39,625 nt of DNA from an uncultured bacterium (lineage in GTDB: Bacteria > Actinomycetota > Coriobacteriia > Coriobacteriales > Coriobacteriaceae), in assembly GCA_905214895.1 (NCBI GenBank), contig CAJMNP010000001.1, positions 1 to 39,625 of the forward strand. Direction: 5' to 3'. A program made the translations under genes and the position numbers. Shown piece after piece: positions 24,286 through 33,231 of this stretch (position 1 is the stretch's first letter; every line of letters starts with the position of its first letter). Below the pieces are notes generated by a model that was not told where the DNA came from, made no database searches, and was given only the letters and a program-made list of their open reading frames with translations.

Positions 24286-25644
24286 CTAGCTCCTCGAATG
24301 TGCGACAAACCGGCTGTGGAGCAGGCCGATCACAAACGCCACCACGGCAACCGGCGCCCACGCGGCTCCAATGTCTGCCAGCGGCAGCGCATCGAACGGC
24401 AGCCACGCGCCCGTAAAGAACGCATCGCGGACCGAGGTAATCACGCTCTGCACTGCGACAACGCCGCCGACCCAGACCCACACCTGCGGATGCGCGTCGC
24501 AAAAACCGTGCACCAGACCCATAAGCACCAGCACGATGGCGACGGGGTACAGGGCGTTGAGCATGGGCACCGAGAACATGAGGATCACGTCGAGACCCAC
24601 GTTGGAGAGCACGCACGAAAACGCCGCGAACACAAAGGCGAGAACCGCAAAGGGACGGCGCATGGCCTCCTCGGAAGCCTCCGCTCCCCCTTCGACCACA
24701 TACGTCTCGCAGAAATAGCGCGAACAACAGCTGATGAGGCCGATGCACACGTTCATGCAAGCGAGGAAGAAAATCGCAAATACCACAACCGTGCCGGCAA
24801 GGCCAAAGTGCATGGAGGCCGAACGAGCAAGGATTGCAGCGCCGTTGGTGGCGTCGGGCATCACGGTGCCGAGCTGCATACCGGCAAGTGCCAAGCCGCA
24901 ATAGATGATGGCCATGAGCACGCCGGCGATCACACCGGAGCGCGAAATTTCAAAAGCGACGCGCTTGTCATCGGTAACGCCCAGCTCATGGATGGTCTCG
25001 GCGATGATGATGCCAAAGGCGAGCGACGCAAGCAGGTCCATGGTCTGATAGCCGGTCAAAAAGCCCTGCACGGCAGCACCGGCATTATAGGGAGCCTGTG
25101 GCGCGGCAGCCGGTCCCAGCGGCGAGATCACGGCAGCACCCACGACCAGCACGATGAGCGCAATGAGCGCGGGGCCCGTAATGCGGCCGAGCACGCGCGT
25201 GATGACGCCGGGACGCAGCGTGAGCGCAAATGCGACCACGAAGAATCCGACGGCAAACACCAGGCGAGCCGTGGCGAGCGAGACGCCCTCGGGCAGCAGC
25301 GGCACCAGCATCTCGAAGGCTGTGGAGCTCGTGCGCGGAATGGCCAGGCACGGGCCGATAGCCAGATACACCGCCGCGACAAAGAACTCGCCGAACTTGG
25401 GATGCACGCGGCCGGCAAGCTCGCGCGCCGTTCCGGCAAGTGCCACGGCGATAAAGCCCATGACGGGCAGGCCGATGGCGGCAATGAGAAAGCCAAGCAT
25501 GGCGACCGGCGTGGCAGAACCTGCCTGCAGCGCCAGCAGCGGCGGAATAATAAGGTTACCGGCACCAAAGAGCATCGAGAACAGGGCGATGCCGACGGTG
25601 ACGACATGGTCGGAGCGCAGACCGCGCGGTGCGGATGAGGCCAT
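24286..25644 (-). CDS. brnQ: branched-chain amino acid transporter, BrnQ family
   Basis: BrnQ-type proteins import leucine, isoleucine and valine with a cation. The 452-residue protein has about 12 membrane segments. Family features are the N-terminal GIALFSMLFGAGNLIIPP and GPCLAIPRTSSTAFEM. The start at 25644 (ATG) is preferred to a GTG 6 nt upstream because AAAGG is properly spaced only from the ATG. A terminator-like hairpin ends only 23 nt before the start, which leaves no room for a promoter downstream of it; transcription may have to pass through the hairpin. Confidence 0.93.
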   Translation of the reverse strand: MASSAPRGLRSDHVVTVGIALFSMLFGAGNLIIPPLLALQAGSATPVAMLGFLIAAIGLPVMGFIAVALAGTARELAGRVHPKFGEFFVAAVYLAIGPCLAIPRTSSTAFEMLVPLLPEGVSLATARLVFAVGFFVVAFALTLRPGVITRVLGRITGPALIALIVLVVGAAVISPLGPAAAPQAPYNAGAAVQGFLTGYQTMDLLASLAFGIIIAETIHELGVTDDKRVAFEISRSGVIAGVLMAIIYCGLALAGMQLGTVMPDATNGAAILARSASMHFGLAGTVVVFAIFFLACMNVCIGLISCCSRYFCETYVVEGGAEASEEAMRRPFAVLAFVFAAFSCVLSNVGLDVILMFSVPMLNALYPVAIVLVLMGLVHGFCDAHPQVWVWVGGVVAVQSVITSVRDAFFTGAWLPFDALPLADIGAAWAPVAVVAFVIGLLHSRFVAHSRS

Positions 25645-25667
25645 AGGCACACCTTTCGGGTTGAAAC

Positions 25668-25697
25668 AAAAACGGGACGGGCAAAATACCCGTCCCG
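25668..25697 (-). terminator. rho-independent terminator between the giant surface-protein gene and brnQ
   Basis: CGGGACGGG pairs with CCCGTCCCG across a 7-nt loop, and TTTTT follows on the minus strand (25668-25672). It lies 65 nt after the surface-protein stop. Because it ends so near the brnQ start it may also work as an attenuator of brnQ. Confidence 0.82.
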
Positions 25698-25714
25698 CAA
25701 GTATATACGCTTTA

Positions 25715-25742
25715 GCAGACTAAATCGCGCAAAGCTTCAATC
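25715..25742 (-). repeat. diverged copy of the cysteine desulfurase 3' end
   Basis: Twenty-three of 28 bases match 38802-38829 in the same orientation. Read on the minus strand it gives IEALRDLVC-stop, against IEALRDLSCD-stop at the end of the desulfurase. It starts 20 nt past the giant gene stop. Three of the five differences lie together; the other two are at third codon positions. Confidence 0.55.
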
Positions 25743-25762
25743 TAGCCGCCCCTTTTGAGCCG

Positions 25763-28700
25763 TTACGCGTCCGAGCGACGGCGACGCAGCAGCTCGAGTC
25801 CCAGCGCGACAAGCGCAACGGCGCCTGCAGCGACGGCGACGGCCAATGGCGCACGATCGCCCGTGTCGGCGAGCTGCTGAGCGCTCGACTTGGAAGATTC
25901 CTTCTTGCCGGAGTTTTCCGCGCCCGATGCCTTTGCCTTATCAGCTGCGGAGTCATCCGAACTACCGGGTTTTGTCGGATCCTTTGAATCCGGCTGGTCG
26001 GAATCGGGCGTTCCGGGCTTTTCCGGCTCTGGCTTGCTCGGGTTGTCAGGCTCAGGCTTATCCGGGTTATCCGGGTCCGGCTTGTCCGGCTGATCAGGCT
26101 CCGGTTTGTCGGGCTCAGGCTTGCCCGGATCAGGCTGGTCAGGCTCGGGCTTGTCCGGGTCCGGCTTGTCCGGATCGGGTCCATCGGGCTTGTCCGGATC
26201 GGGAACCACCGGGTCCGGGTCGACAGGCTCCTGCTTCTTCTTCACCGTCAGCGTACCGGGCTCAACCGTGACATCGAAGTTCGGGTCGGCGACCGTCGCC
26301 CCGATCTGGTACTCGCCCGCCGGGGAACTCTCATCGGCGACGCAGGAGTACTCGACCTTCAAGCCCGAGGTATCAGCCGAGCTCTTTAGGCTCGAGGTAA
26401 AGGCGGGATTCATCTCTCCCTCGAAGCGTTCAACATCGTCGACCTTCACCTTAAGCTTCGCCGGCGCAATCTTGAACTTGCGCGAGGCGGCGCCGATATA
26501 CCCGTTGCTTCGCAGCGTGGCAACGGCGCGATACGTGCCGGCATCGGTCGGGGCCTCACTCGACGAATAGTGCGTGCCGCCCGTCCCGTAATACCTGACC
26601 CTCAGGTCACCTTCGCAGGCCTTGGGAACCCCCGTGATCTTAGGCGATTGAGCATCACCGCTATAGACGAAGTTGCCGCCATCAAATGCAAGCTCGACCC
26701 GCTTCGCCTGAACGACCAGAATGAAGTGTGCGGTCACGGTCTTGCCATGAGCGTCCTTGCATGTGATGTCAAAGGTAGACACCCCGGCCTTGGACGGGGT
26801 GCCCGAGAGCGTCAGACCGCCCGCCGTGCGGGTGAGCTTAAACCCGTCGGGGAGCTTAGCGTCGTCCCACGTGTACTCATACGGAGCTTCGCCACCCGCT
26901 GCACCCGCAATCGTCGCGCGATACGTGCTATGCGCACGTGCGACCGGCAGCAGACCGCCGTTGAACACAAGGGCATCCCGGGGCACAACGGAAACGACGG
27001 CACGATCGCTTTCCACCTGCGCCTCGGTACCAAGGTAGCGCTGAGTGACGCGGCAGAAATACTCGCCGGCGCAATCCTCATTGAGGCCCTCGATGAGAAA
27101 CGTCTCCCCCGTCTCGCCCTCGAGCGCCACGGCCTCGCCGCCCACCATGTGGAACCACTGATAGGAAAGTTCGACATCGGCGGCGGAACCCGTGGACGAG
27201 GACGCGTGGTCGAGGACGCCCTTGCCCGCCTCGGCAGCAACCGAGAGCACGGCAGCATCGCCCTCGTGGGCGCTCGCATCCTGCGGCTGGGCGATCATCT
27301 TCGGAGCGTCCGCCTTCACGAACTCGAATGTGACCTCCTGCGACGCGGTGACGCCACTCAGCGAGACCTCGTACGCTCCACCCTCATAGTCGGAGATATC
27401 GAGATCGACGGCCTTGTCCGAGCCGGCTTCCGTGACCGTCACTCGCTCGAGGTAGCAGCCCTCGTCGGGCGTCGCCGAGAGCGTCACATCTCCGCCCGCA
27501 TCAACGGTGACGGAAGCGTTGTCAACCGAACCGTTGACCGCCTCTGCCGTCACCTCAAAGCGCTCGGGCTTGTCCGGGTTATCGGGCTCGGGGTTATCAG
27601 GGTCGGGATTATCGGGATCCGGCTTGGGGCCCGGATCAGGATTATCAGGTTCAGGGTTAGGATCCGGGTCGGGGTTGGGATCCGGATCAGGCTGATCGGG
27701 GTCCGGATTGTCCGGATCCGGAACCACCGGGTCGGGATCGACGGGCTCCCGCTTCTTTTTCACCGTCAGCGTTCCGGGCACGACCTCGACATCGAAGTTC
27801 GGGTCGGTGACCGTCGCGCCGATCTGGTACTCGCCAGCAGGAGAGCTCTCATCGGCATCACAGGAGTACTCGACCTTCACACGCGAAGTGTCAACCGCAC
27901 TCTCCAGGCTCGAGGTAAACGCTGGGTTCGCCTCTCCCTCGAAGCGCTCAGCGTCGTCAACCTTCACCTTGAGCTTTGCCGGAGCGATCTCGAACTGGCA
28001 GATAGCGGCACCGATGTAGCCGTGGCTGCGCAGCGTGGCGACAGCGCGGTACGTGCCGGCATCGGTCGGGGCCTCCGTCGAGGAATATTGCGTGCTTCCG
28101 GTACCGAAGTACCAGACCCTAAGGTCGCCCTTGCAGACCTTAGGGGCACCGGAAACTTCAGGCGTCTGCGGTGCGCCATTAAAGGTATAGTCGCCATCCG
28201 TAAACGTAAGTATTACGTGCTTTGCCTGGACAACGAGCGCAAAGCGGGCGGTCATGGCCTCGCCACGAGCATCCCTGCACGTGATATCAAAGGCGGAAAC
28301 GCCCGTCTTGGACGGGATGCCCGAGAGCGTCAGACCGCCCGGTGTACGAGAAAGCTTGAGCCCGTCGGGGAGCTCCGTCTCATCCCATGCGTACTCGTAC
28401 GGAGCCTTGCCGCCCGTGGCCCCGGCAATCGTGGCGATGTACGTGCCGTGCGCACTCGCTGCCGGTAGCAGGTCGCCGTTGAACACAAGGGTGTCCCAGG
28501 CAACGACGGAGACGGAAGCACAATCACTGTCCGCCTGCTTCTCAGTACCAAGGTAGCGTTGAGTGATGCGGCAGAAGTACTCGCCGGCTTTCTCGTCATC
28601 GAGATCCGCGAGCGAGAGCGCCTCCCCCGTCTCGCCATCGAGCGCCACGGCCTTGCCATTCGCCATGCGGAACCACTGGTAGGAAAGCTCAACCTCGCCA

Positions 28701-29509
28701 GCGCAACCCGTGGACGAGGCCGCGTGGTCGGCGACGTTCTTGCCTGCCTCGGCAGCGACCGAGAGCGCGACGGCATCGCCCTCGTGGACGCTCACGTCCT
28801 GCGGCTGCGCGACCACACGCGGAGCGTCCGCCTTCGCAAACTCGAACGTGACCTCCTGCGATGCGGTGACATCGCTCAGCGTGACCTCGTACGCCCCGCC
28901 CTTGTAATCAGAAATGTCGAGGCCAACGGTCGCATCCGAGCCGGCCTGCACGACCGTCACGCGCTCGAGGTAGCAGCCCTCGTCGGGCGTCGCCGAGAGG
29001 GTCGCGTCCCCGCCCTCAACAACCGAAACCAAAGCATTGTCGACCGAACCGTTGACTGCCTTCGCCGTCACCTTGTAGTGCTCGGGCTTCTTCTTGACCG
29101 TCAGCGTGCCGGGGTCGACCGCGGCATCAAAGTTCGGATCGGCGACCGCCGCGTCGATCTGGTACTCACCCGCCGGCGATTTCTCATTCGCCGAGCAGAA
29201 GTACGTGACCTTTACGTCCGACGTGTCGCAACGGCTCACCAAGCTGGAGGTAAATTCGGGGTTCTTCTGACCCTCAAAGCGCTCGGCATCGTCGACCTTC
29301 ACCAGCAGCTGAGCCGGCGCAACAGCAACCGTCAGTTCAACGTCTTCGGCAGCAAGATAGTTACGCGAGGCAGCGACATGGGCGACAACACGCGCCGTAC
29401 CGGCGGCCTTCACCGTCGCGCAGCGTCCCTTAATCGAAACCGGGCTCGCATCGTCATCGGAATCGACCAGCTCAAAGCTCACGGGAGTCTGGGCAACGTT
29501 GTTAAACAC
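25763..29509 (-). CDS. giant surface protein, C-terminal fragment with LADTG sorting signal
   Basis: This is the last open frame of the giant gene. The GTG at 29509 is not a real start: homologous coding continues up to about 29594. It contains two copies of a 442-residue module (27752-29077 and 26234-27559). Each module has an InlB-like repeat (VTAxAVNGSVDNA), an Ig-like domain (QPQDxSxHEGDA ... GEYFCR), a putative-Ig domain (GTPSKxGVSxFDITC) and two MBG-like domains (DAGTYRAVATL; ERFEGExNPAF). DP-rich linkers lie between the modules and after the second one. The end is a sortase signal LADTG (25859-25873), a hydrophobic stretch and RRRRSDA. The role is probably adhesion at the cell wall; the ligand is unknown. 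Confidence 0.85.
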   Translation of the reverse strand: MFNNVAQTPVSFELVDSDDDASPVSIKGRCATVKAAGTARVVAHVAASRNYLAAEDVELTVAVAPAQLLVKVDDAERFEGQKNPEFTSSLVSRCDTSDVKVTYFCSANEKSPAGEYQIDAAVADPNFDAAVDPGTLTVKKKPEHYKVTAKAVNGSVDNALVSVVEGGDATLSATPDEGCYLERVTVVQAGSDATVGLDISDYKGGAYEVTLSDVTASQEVTFEFAKADAPRVVAQPQDVSVHEGDAVALSVAAEAGKNVADHAASSTGCAGEVELSYQWFRMANGKAVALDGETGEALSLADLDDEKAGEYFCRITQRYLGTEKQADSDCASVSVVAWDTLVFNGDLLPAASAHGTYIATIAGATGGKAPYEYAWDETELPDGLKLSRTPGGLTLSGIPSKTGVSAFDITCRDARGEAMTARFALVVQAKHVILTFTDGDYTFNGAPQTPEVSGAPKVCKGDLRVWYFGTGSTQYSSTEAPTDAGTYRAVATLRSHGYIGAAICQFEIAPAKLKVKVDDAERFEGEANPAFTSSLESAVDTSRVKVEYSCDADESSPAGEYQIGATVTDPNFDVEVVPGTLTVKKKREPVDPDPVVPDPDNPDPDQPDPDPNPDPDPNPEPDNPDPGPKPDPDNPDPDNPEPDNPDKPERFEVTAEAVNGSVDNASVTVDAGGDVTLSATPDEGCYLERVTVTEAGSDKAVDLDISDYEGGAYEVSLSGVTASQEVTFEFVKADAPKMIAQPQDASAHEGDAAVLSVAAEAGKGVLDHASSSTGSAADVELSYQWFHMVGGEAVALEGETGETFLIEGLNEDCAGEYFCRVTQRYLGTEAQVESDRAVVSVVPRDALVFNGGLLPVARAHSTYRATIAGAAGGEAPYEYTWDDAKLPDGFKLTRTAGGLTLSGTPSKAGVSTFDITCKDAHGKTVTAHFILVVQAKRVELAFDGGNFVYSGDAQSPKITGVPKACEGDLRVRYYGTGGTHYSSSEAPTDAGTYRAVATLRSNGYIGAASRKFKIAPAKLKVKVDDVERFEGEMNPAFTSSLKSSADTSGLKVEYSCVADESSPAGEYQIGATVADPNFDVTVEPGTLTVKKKQEPVDPDPVVPDPDKPDGPDPDKPDPDKPEPDQPDPGKPEPDKPEPDQPDKPDPDNPDKPEPDNPSKPEPEKPGTPDSDQPDSKDPTKPGSSDDSAADKAKASGAENSGKKESSKSSAQQLADTGDRAPLAVAVAAGAVALVALGLELLRRRRSDA
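26234..27559 (-). repeat. 442-residue Ig/MBG module, second C-terminal copy
   Basis: This 1,326-nt unit runs from FEVTAEAVNG to GTLTVKKK. It has exactly the same length as the neighbour at 27752-29077 and near-identical domain content, so a recent in-frame duplication is likely. A related but longer module with extra MBG-like domains lies at about 29078-30939. Confidence 0.85.
27752..29077 (-). repeat. 442-residue Ig/MBG module, first C-terminal copy
   Basis: This 1,326-nt unit runs from YKVTAKAVNG to GTLTVKKK and matches 26234-27559 in length and domain order. The linker between the two copies (about 27560-27751) is almost purely Asp-Pro-rich and made of short degenerate DNA repeats. Confidence 0.85.
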
Positions 29510-32500
29510 AATGGGGTCTCCACCGTATACACCCGAATAGCTCGTCGTTCCCGTAATAACCTGGCTTGCCTTTGTAATCGAGAACTCGGCGGACTTTTAC
29601 CCTGATAGTTGGGGTCAGTCACCGTAACCGTGACGCGGTAGTTGCCACTGTCGCACGGCTCCAGCGCCGTCGGACCATAGGACATTCCATCTATACCTCG
29701 ATAGGCAACGGAATAGGCAGACGCATCAAGACCGGCAACCGCAACCGCCGCACCGTGTCGTGCGCCATCGTATGTCACATCAGCCGTCTCGATCGAAATA
29801 TCGACCGGGGCCTTCTCGATCGTGAAGTCACAGGAGGCATTACCGACATATCCCTTGGCGTCGAGCGTCACCACCGCACGATACGTGCCGGCATCCACCG
29901 GCGCCTGATCCGACGAGTAATGCGTATCGCCCGCGCCGGCATACGTTAGTTCGACATCGTCCTCGCAACCCTCGGGCACGCCCGAAAGCTCCGGGGCCTG
30001 CGCCGTCGCATTGTAGGTAAAGGTCTGACCCTCAAATGCAAGCGGGGCTTTCTTCGCCTTCACGAGCAGCACAAAATGCGCTACGCGCTTATTACCTAGG
30101 TCATCGGTACACCTAATCTTGAAGCTATGCACACCCGTAGCCGCAGGCACGCCCGAGAGCACCAAGGCGCCCGATCCGTCATCTGCCAGCGTCAGCTGCA
30201 TGCCCTCAGGAACCTCAGCATCATCCAAGTTATACGCATACGGTGCCTTGCCGCCCGTAGCGCCGGCAATCTGCGCACGGTATTCATCGTGAGTCGTCGC
30301 CACCGGCAGCACACGCCCGTTAAACACAAGCGTTTCTCGGGGCACGATGGATACCTTCGCATGTTCGGTATCCGTCTTTGTCACCGTGCCCAGGTAGCTC
30401 TGCGTAATGCGGCAGAAGTACTCGCCCTCGTTCTCGCTGTCGAGCTGGGCAATCGAGAGGGCCTCCCCCGCCTCGCCCTTCAGCGCCACCGCCTTGCCAC
30501 CATCATCAGACATGCGATACCACTGGTAGCTCAGCTTGACGCCTGCAGCGGATCCAGATGACACGGCCGCATGGACGCGAACGTTGCGCCCCGCCTCGGC
30601 GGCGACCGAAAGTTCGACCGGATCGCCCTCGTAAGCACTCGCATCCTGCGGCTGCGCAAGGACCTGTGGAGCCGCTGCCTTCGCAAACTCGAACGTGACC
30701 TTTTGCGGAGCACTCACGCCACTCAGTGTAACCTCGTACGCCCCACCCTTATAGTCAGAAATATCAAGGTCATAGGCATTGCCGGCCGAACCGTCATCAC
30801 CTGCCTCTTCGGCAACGGTCACGCGCGTCAGGTAGCAGCCCTCATCGGGCGTCGCCGAAAGCGTCACCTTACCATCCGTAGCGACCAAAGCAGACTCCGA
30901 ATCAACCGATCCGTTGACCGCTCGGGCCGTCACCTTGTACTTAGGCGCCTCCGCAAAGCGCGCCTCGACGGTCATGTTGTCCTCGGGGACAAACGTCCAG
31001 GTAGCATCCGTGCTCAGCGGCTCATCGCCCAACGACCCGTCATCATTGCGCGCATACCACCCATCGAACACATACCCCGCATCGGGAACGGCAGTCAGGG
31101 TCGTGGACTCACCGTTCTCGACTTCGTTGGTCACGGCATAGCCCAGAGATTCGTCCTCGGAGGAGCCCTCGACGTGTCCGCCCTGACGCGGATCAACCGC
31201 CGTCACCGACATCGTCGCCCGTTCATAAACGGCCGTAAAGGTTCGGTTGCCAAACACCACGCGGTTAATGACCGGCGTAAAGCCAACGGGCATGCCGTTC
31301 TCATCGACCCAGTATTTAAACTTCCAACCCTTATGCGGCACGGTAAACATAATCGCCGCGGAGTGGTAGGAGCCACCCGTACCGAGCGCTACCATCGAAA
31401 AGCCAGCATCCTTAGGATACGTAGCGACCTGAACATCGCAGCCCGTCTCGTAGAACACGGCCGTAAGCTGCTTATTCTCCTTGGCGGTACCGATATAGAA
31501 AGCGCTGTAGCTCACCGTAACACCCGCATCGTCGACCCAATGCGAGAAGTGGTACTTCTTCCACGGGATCGCAATCGCCATAAACATGTCGCCCCTGTCG
31601 TAGGACCTGCTGCCGGCAGGAATGCCGTCGACCAGAAGGGCCGTACCGCGGAAGATGGACGAGCCAGTGACGGTAATGGTCACCTGTCCATCGGATTCGA
31701 ACTGCGCGTAGTACGTTATGTCTTGCGTGGCGGTCACATCGAGGGTCGTCGCGGTCTCGACAATCGAGGTGCCCTCCTTATCGGTGCTCCAGCCCACAAA
31801 GCGATAGCCCATACCGGCAACAGCGGACAGTTCCACCTGGTCGCCCACGGCAAAGCTACCGCTGCCCGTAATACGGCAGCCCCTGTTCGAAGCCTTGTCC
31901 TTCACCACGACCTCGCCCGTAACGGTCACCTCGTACGGATCGGCAAACACGGCCTGGAGCTCCAACGTATCGTCCTCGAGCCCCTCGACCATATCCTTGT
32001 CGAGCTTAACCCAGCAATGGGCGTCGCAGCTCAGCAGCAACTTGTTGACCTCGGCATCCAGGACATACCAACCGGCAAAACGTTTGGTTCCCATAGGCGT
32101 AGCGTTGAGTTCGACCGTATCACCGAATTGATAGGAGCCCTCGCCGCTCAGGGTGCTAACGCTATCGTCACTCGCGCTCAAAACGACCTGATAGGACTTG
32201 GGCGTAAAGGTCGCCGTATAGGTGGCGTCACCCGCGACTTTAACGGTATAGTCGGCGTTCTCGCTGACTGTCTCGCCCTTGTCGTCCGTCCAACCCGCAA
32301 ACGAATACCCGGTGTTGGCGATCGCACGAAGCGTTGCGCGGTCGCCAGCCTCATAGCCACCAAAGCCGCTCACGGCTCCGCCCTCGGCAGGCGAAGCAAC
32401 GGTATGCACGACATACGAACCCGACGCAAAGACGGCATAGAGCGACGTATCCTCACGCACGGTAAATCGATAGGTTTTCTTGGAGCTCACGCATGTGCCG

Positions 32501-33231
32501 TTACGGAACCAGCCCACAAAAGCCGTATCCTCGGCGGCGACCGCACGCACGGTTACGACCTGTCCAGCGGCATACGCCCCCGCGCCCTCGACCGTGCCCA
32601 TGCTCTCTTCACACGAGACGTCCACCGTATATTGTTTTGCCGAGAACACGGCCTGGAGCGCCGTGTCAGACGTCGGCACCACGTGATAGGTGATGTCGCG
32701 GCTTACCACGGCGCCCGAGGCATCGGCCCAATACTCAAACGCATAGCCCGAAAGCGCATGCGCGGTCAGCGTGGCGGCATGCCCCGCCTCAACGGTATCT
32801 GTGCCCTCGACCCAGCCGGCGACGCTCGATTCGGCCAGCGAACCGGTGCCGGAACCGACTACCGCCGTGGCGTCGACTTCATAGCTTTTTGCCATAAAGC
32901 GAGCGACGTGCACATGGCTGCGCTCCTGGTGGCAGGTGAACTCCGCATCGGCAGACTCAAACGTGCCGTCGGCCGTATACCAACCAGTAAAGACGTAACC
33001 GGGATTGGGCGTCGCCTTAAGGGCAACCTCCGCGCCGCGGTCGGCAAGGATTCGGCTCGCCTTGACGGTGCCGCCCTCCGCAGGATCGGCGAGAGGCACG
33101 CAGACGGTATCGATCGGCACAAAGGCCGCGGTAATAACGCAGTGTCCGGTTTTACCGCGAGCCTTCGCAACCAACGAGGTCTCGTGCTTAAGGCTCTTCA
33201 GGCGACCATTGACGTACCAACCCCAGAACAA
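29479..33231 (-). CDS. giant surface protein, middle fragment (InlB-type repeats and first Ig/MBG module)
   Basis: This is the middle open frame of the giant gene. The apparent TTG start at 33231 only marks where the frame opens after the first frameshift, and the last ~30 codons (from KSPPSSRLQ) are out of frame. It has about ten InlB/Flg_new-type repeats of 60-80 residues with the pattern GxxVxLxAxAxxGYxFxGWY, then VTARAVNGSVDSE. The first Ig/MBG module follows: Ig with QPQDASAYEGDP and GEYFCRITQ, a putative-Ig domain, and MBG-like domains with VDAGTYRAVVTL. Few cysteines are conserved. There is no signal peptide or anchor, because those lie in the other fragments. Confidence 0.82.
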   Translation of the reverse strand: MFWGWYVNGRLKSLKHETSLVAKARGKTGHCVITAAFVPIDTVCVPLADPAEGGTVKASRILADRGAEVALKATPNPGYVFTGWYTADGTFESADAEFTCHQERSHVHVARFMAKSYEVDATAVVGSGTGSLAESSVAGWVEGTDTVEAGHAATLTAHALSGYAFEYWADASGAVVSRDITYHVVPTSDTALQAVFSAKQYTVDVSCEESMGTVEGAGAYAAGQVVTVRAVAAEDTAFVGWFRNGTCVSSKKTYRFTVREDTSLYAVFASGSYVVHTVASPAEGGAVSGFGGYEAGDRATLRAIANTGYSFAGWTDDKGETVSENADYTVKVAGDATYTATFTPKSYQVVLSASDDSVSTLSGEGSYQFGDTVELNATPMGTKRFAGWYVLDAEVNKLLLSCDAHCWVKLDKDMVEGLEDDTLELQAVFADPYEVTVTGEVVVKDKASNRGCRITGSGSFAVGDQVELSAVAGMGYRFVGWSTDKEGTSIVETATTLDVTATQDITYYAQFESDGQVTITVTGSSIFRGTALLVDGIPAGSRSYDRGDMFMAIAIPWKKYHFSHWVDDAGVTVSYSAFYIGTAKENKQLTAVFYETGCDVQVATYPKDAGFSMVALGTGGSYHSAAIMFTVPHKGWKFKYWVDENGMPVGFTPVINRVVFGNRTFTAVYERATMSVTAVDPRQGGHVEGSSEDESLGYAVTNEVENGESTTLTAVPDAGYVFDGWYARNDDGSLGDEPLSTDATWTFVPEDNMTVEARFAEAPKYKVTARAVNGSVDSESALVATDGKVTLSATPDEGCYLTRVTVAEEAGDDGSAGNAYDLDISDYKGGAYEVTLSGVSAPQKVTFEFAKAAAPQVLAQPQDASAYEGDPVELSVAAEAGRNVRVHAAVSSGSAAGVKLSYQWYRMSDDGGKAVALKGEAGEALSIAQLDSENEGEYFCRITQSYLGTVTKTDTEHAKVSIVPRETLVFNGRVLPVATTHDEYRAQIAGATGGKAPYAYNLDDAEVPEGMQLTLADDGSGALVLSGVPAATGVHSFKIRCTDDLGNKRVAHFVLLVKAKKAPLAFEGQTFTYNATAQAPELSGVPEGCEDDVELTYAGAGDTHYSSDQAPVDAGTYRAVVTLDAKGYVGNASCDFTIEKAPVDISIETADVTYDGARHGAAVAVAGLDASAYSVAYRGIDGMSYGPTALEPCDSGNYRVTVTVTDPNYQGKSPPSSRLQRQARLLRERRAIRVYTVETPLCLTTLPRLP

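Noticed and set aside
25940..26233. Regular short repeats resembling a CRISPR or satellite array
   Set aside because: They are in frame and encode Asp-Pro/Lys-Pro-rich wall linker sequence of the surface protein; there are no spacers of constant size.
29509..29594. Separate genes with own starts at 33231 (TTG) and 29509 (GTG)
   Set aside because: Homologous coding continues upstream of both in the same frame, and no ribosome sites or signal peptides are present; they are parts of one gene.
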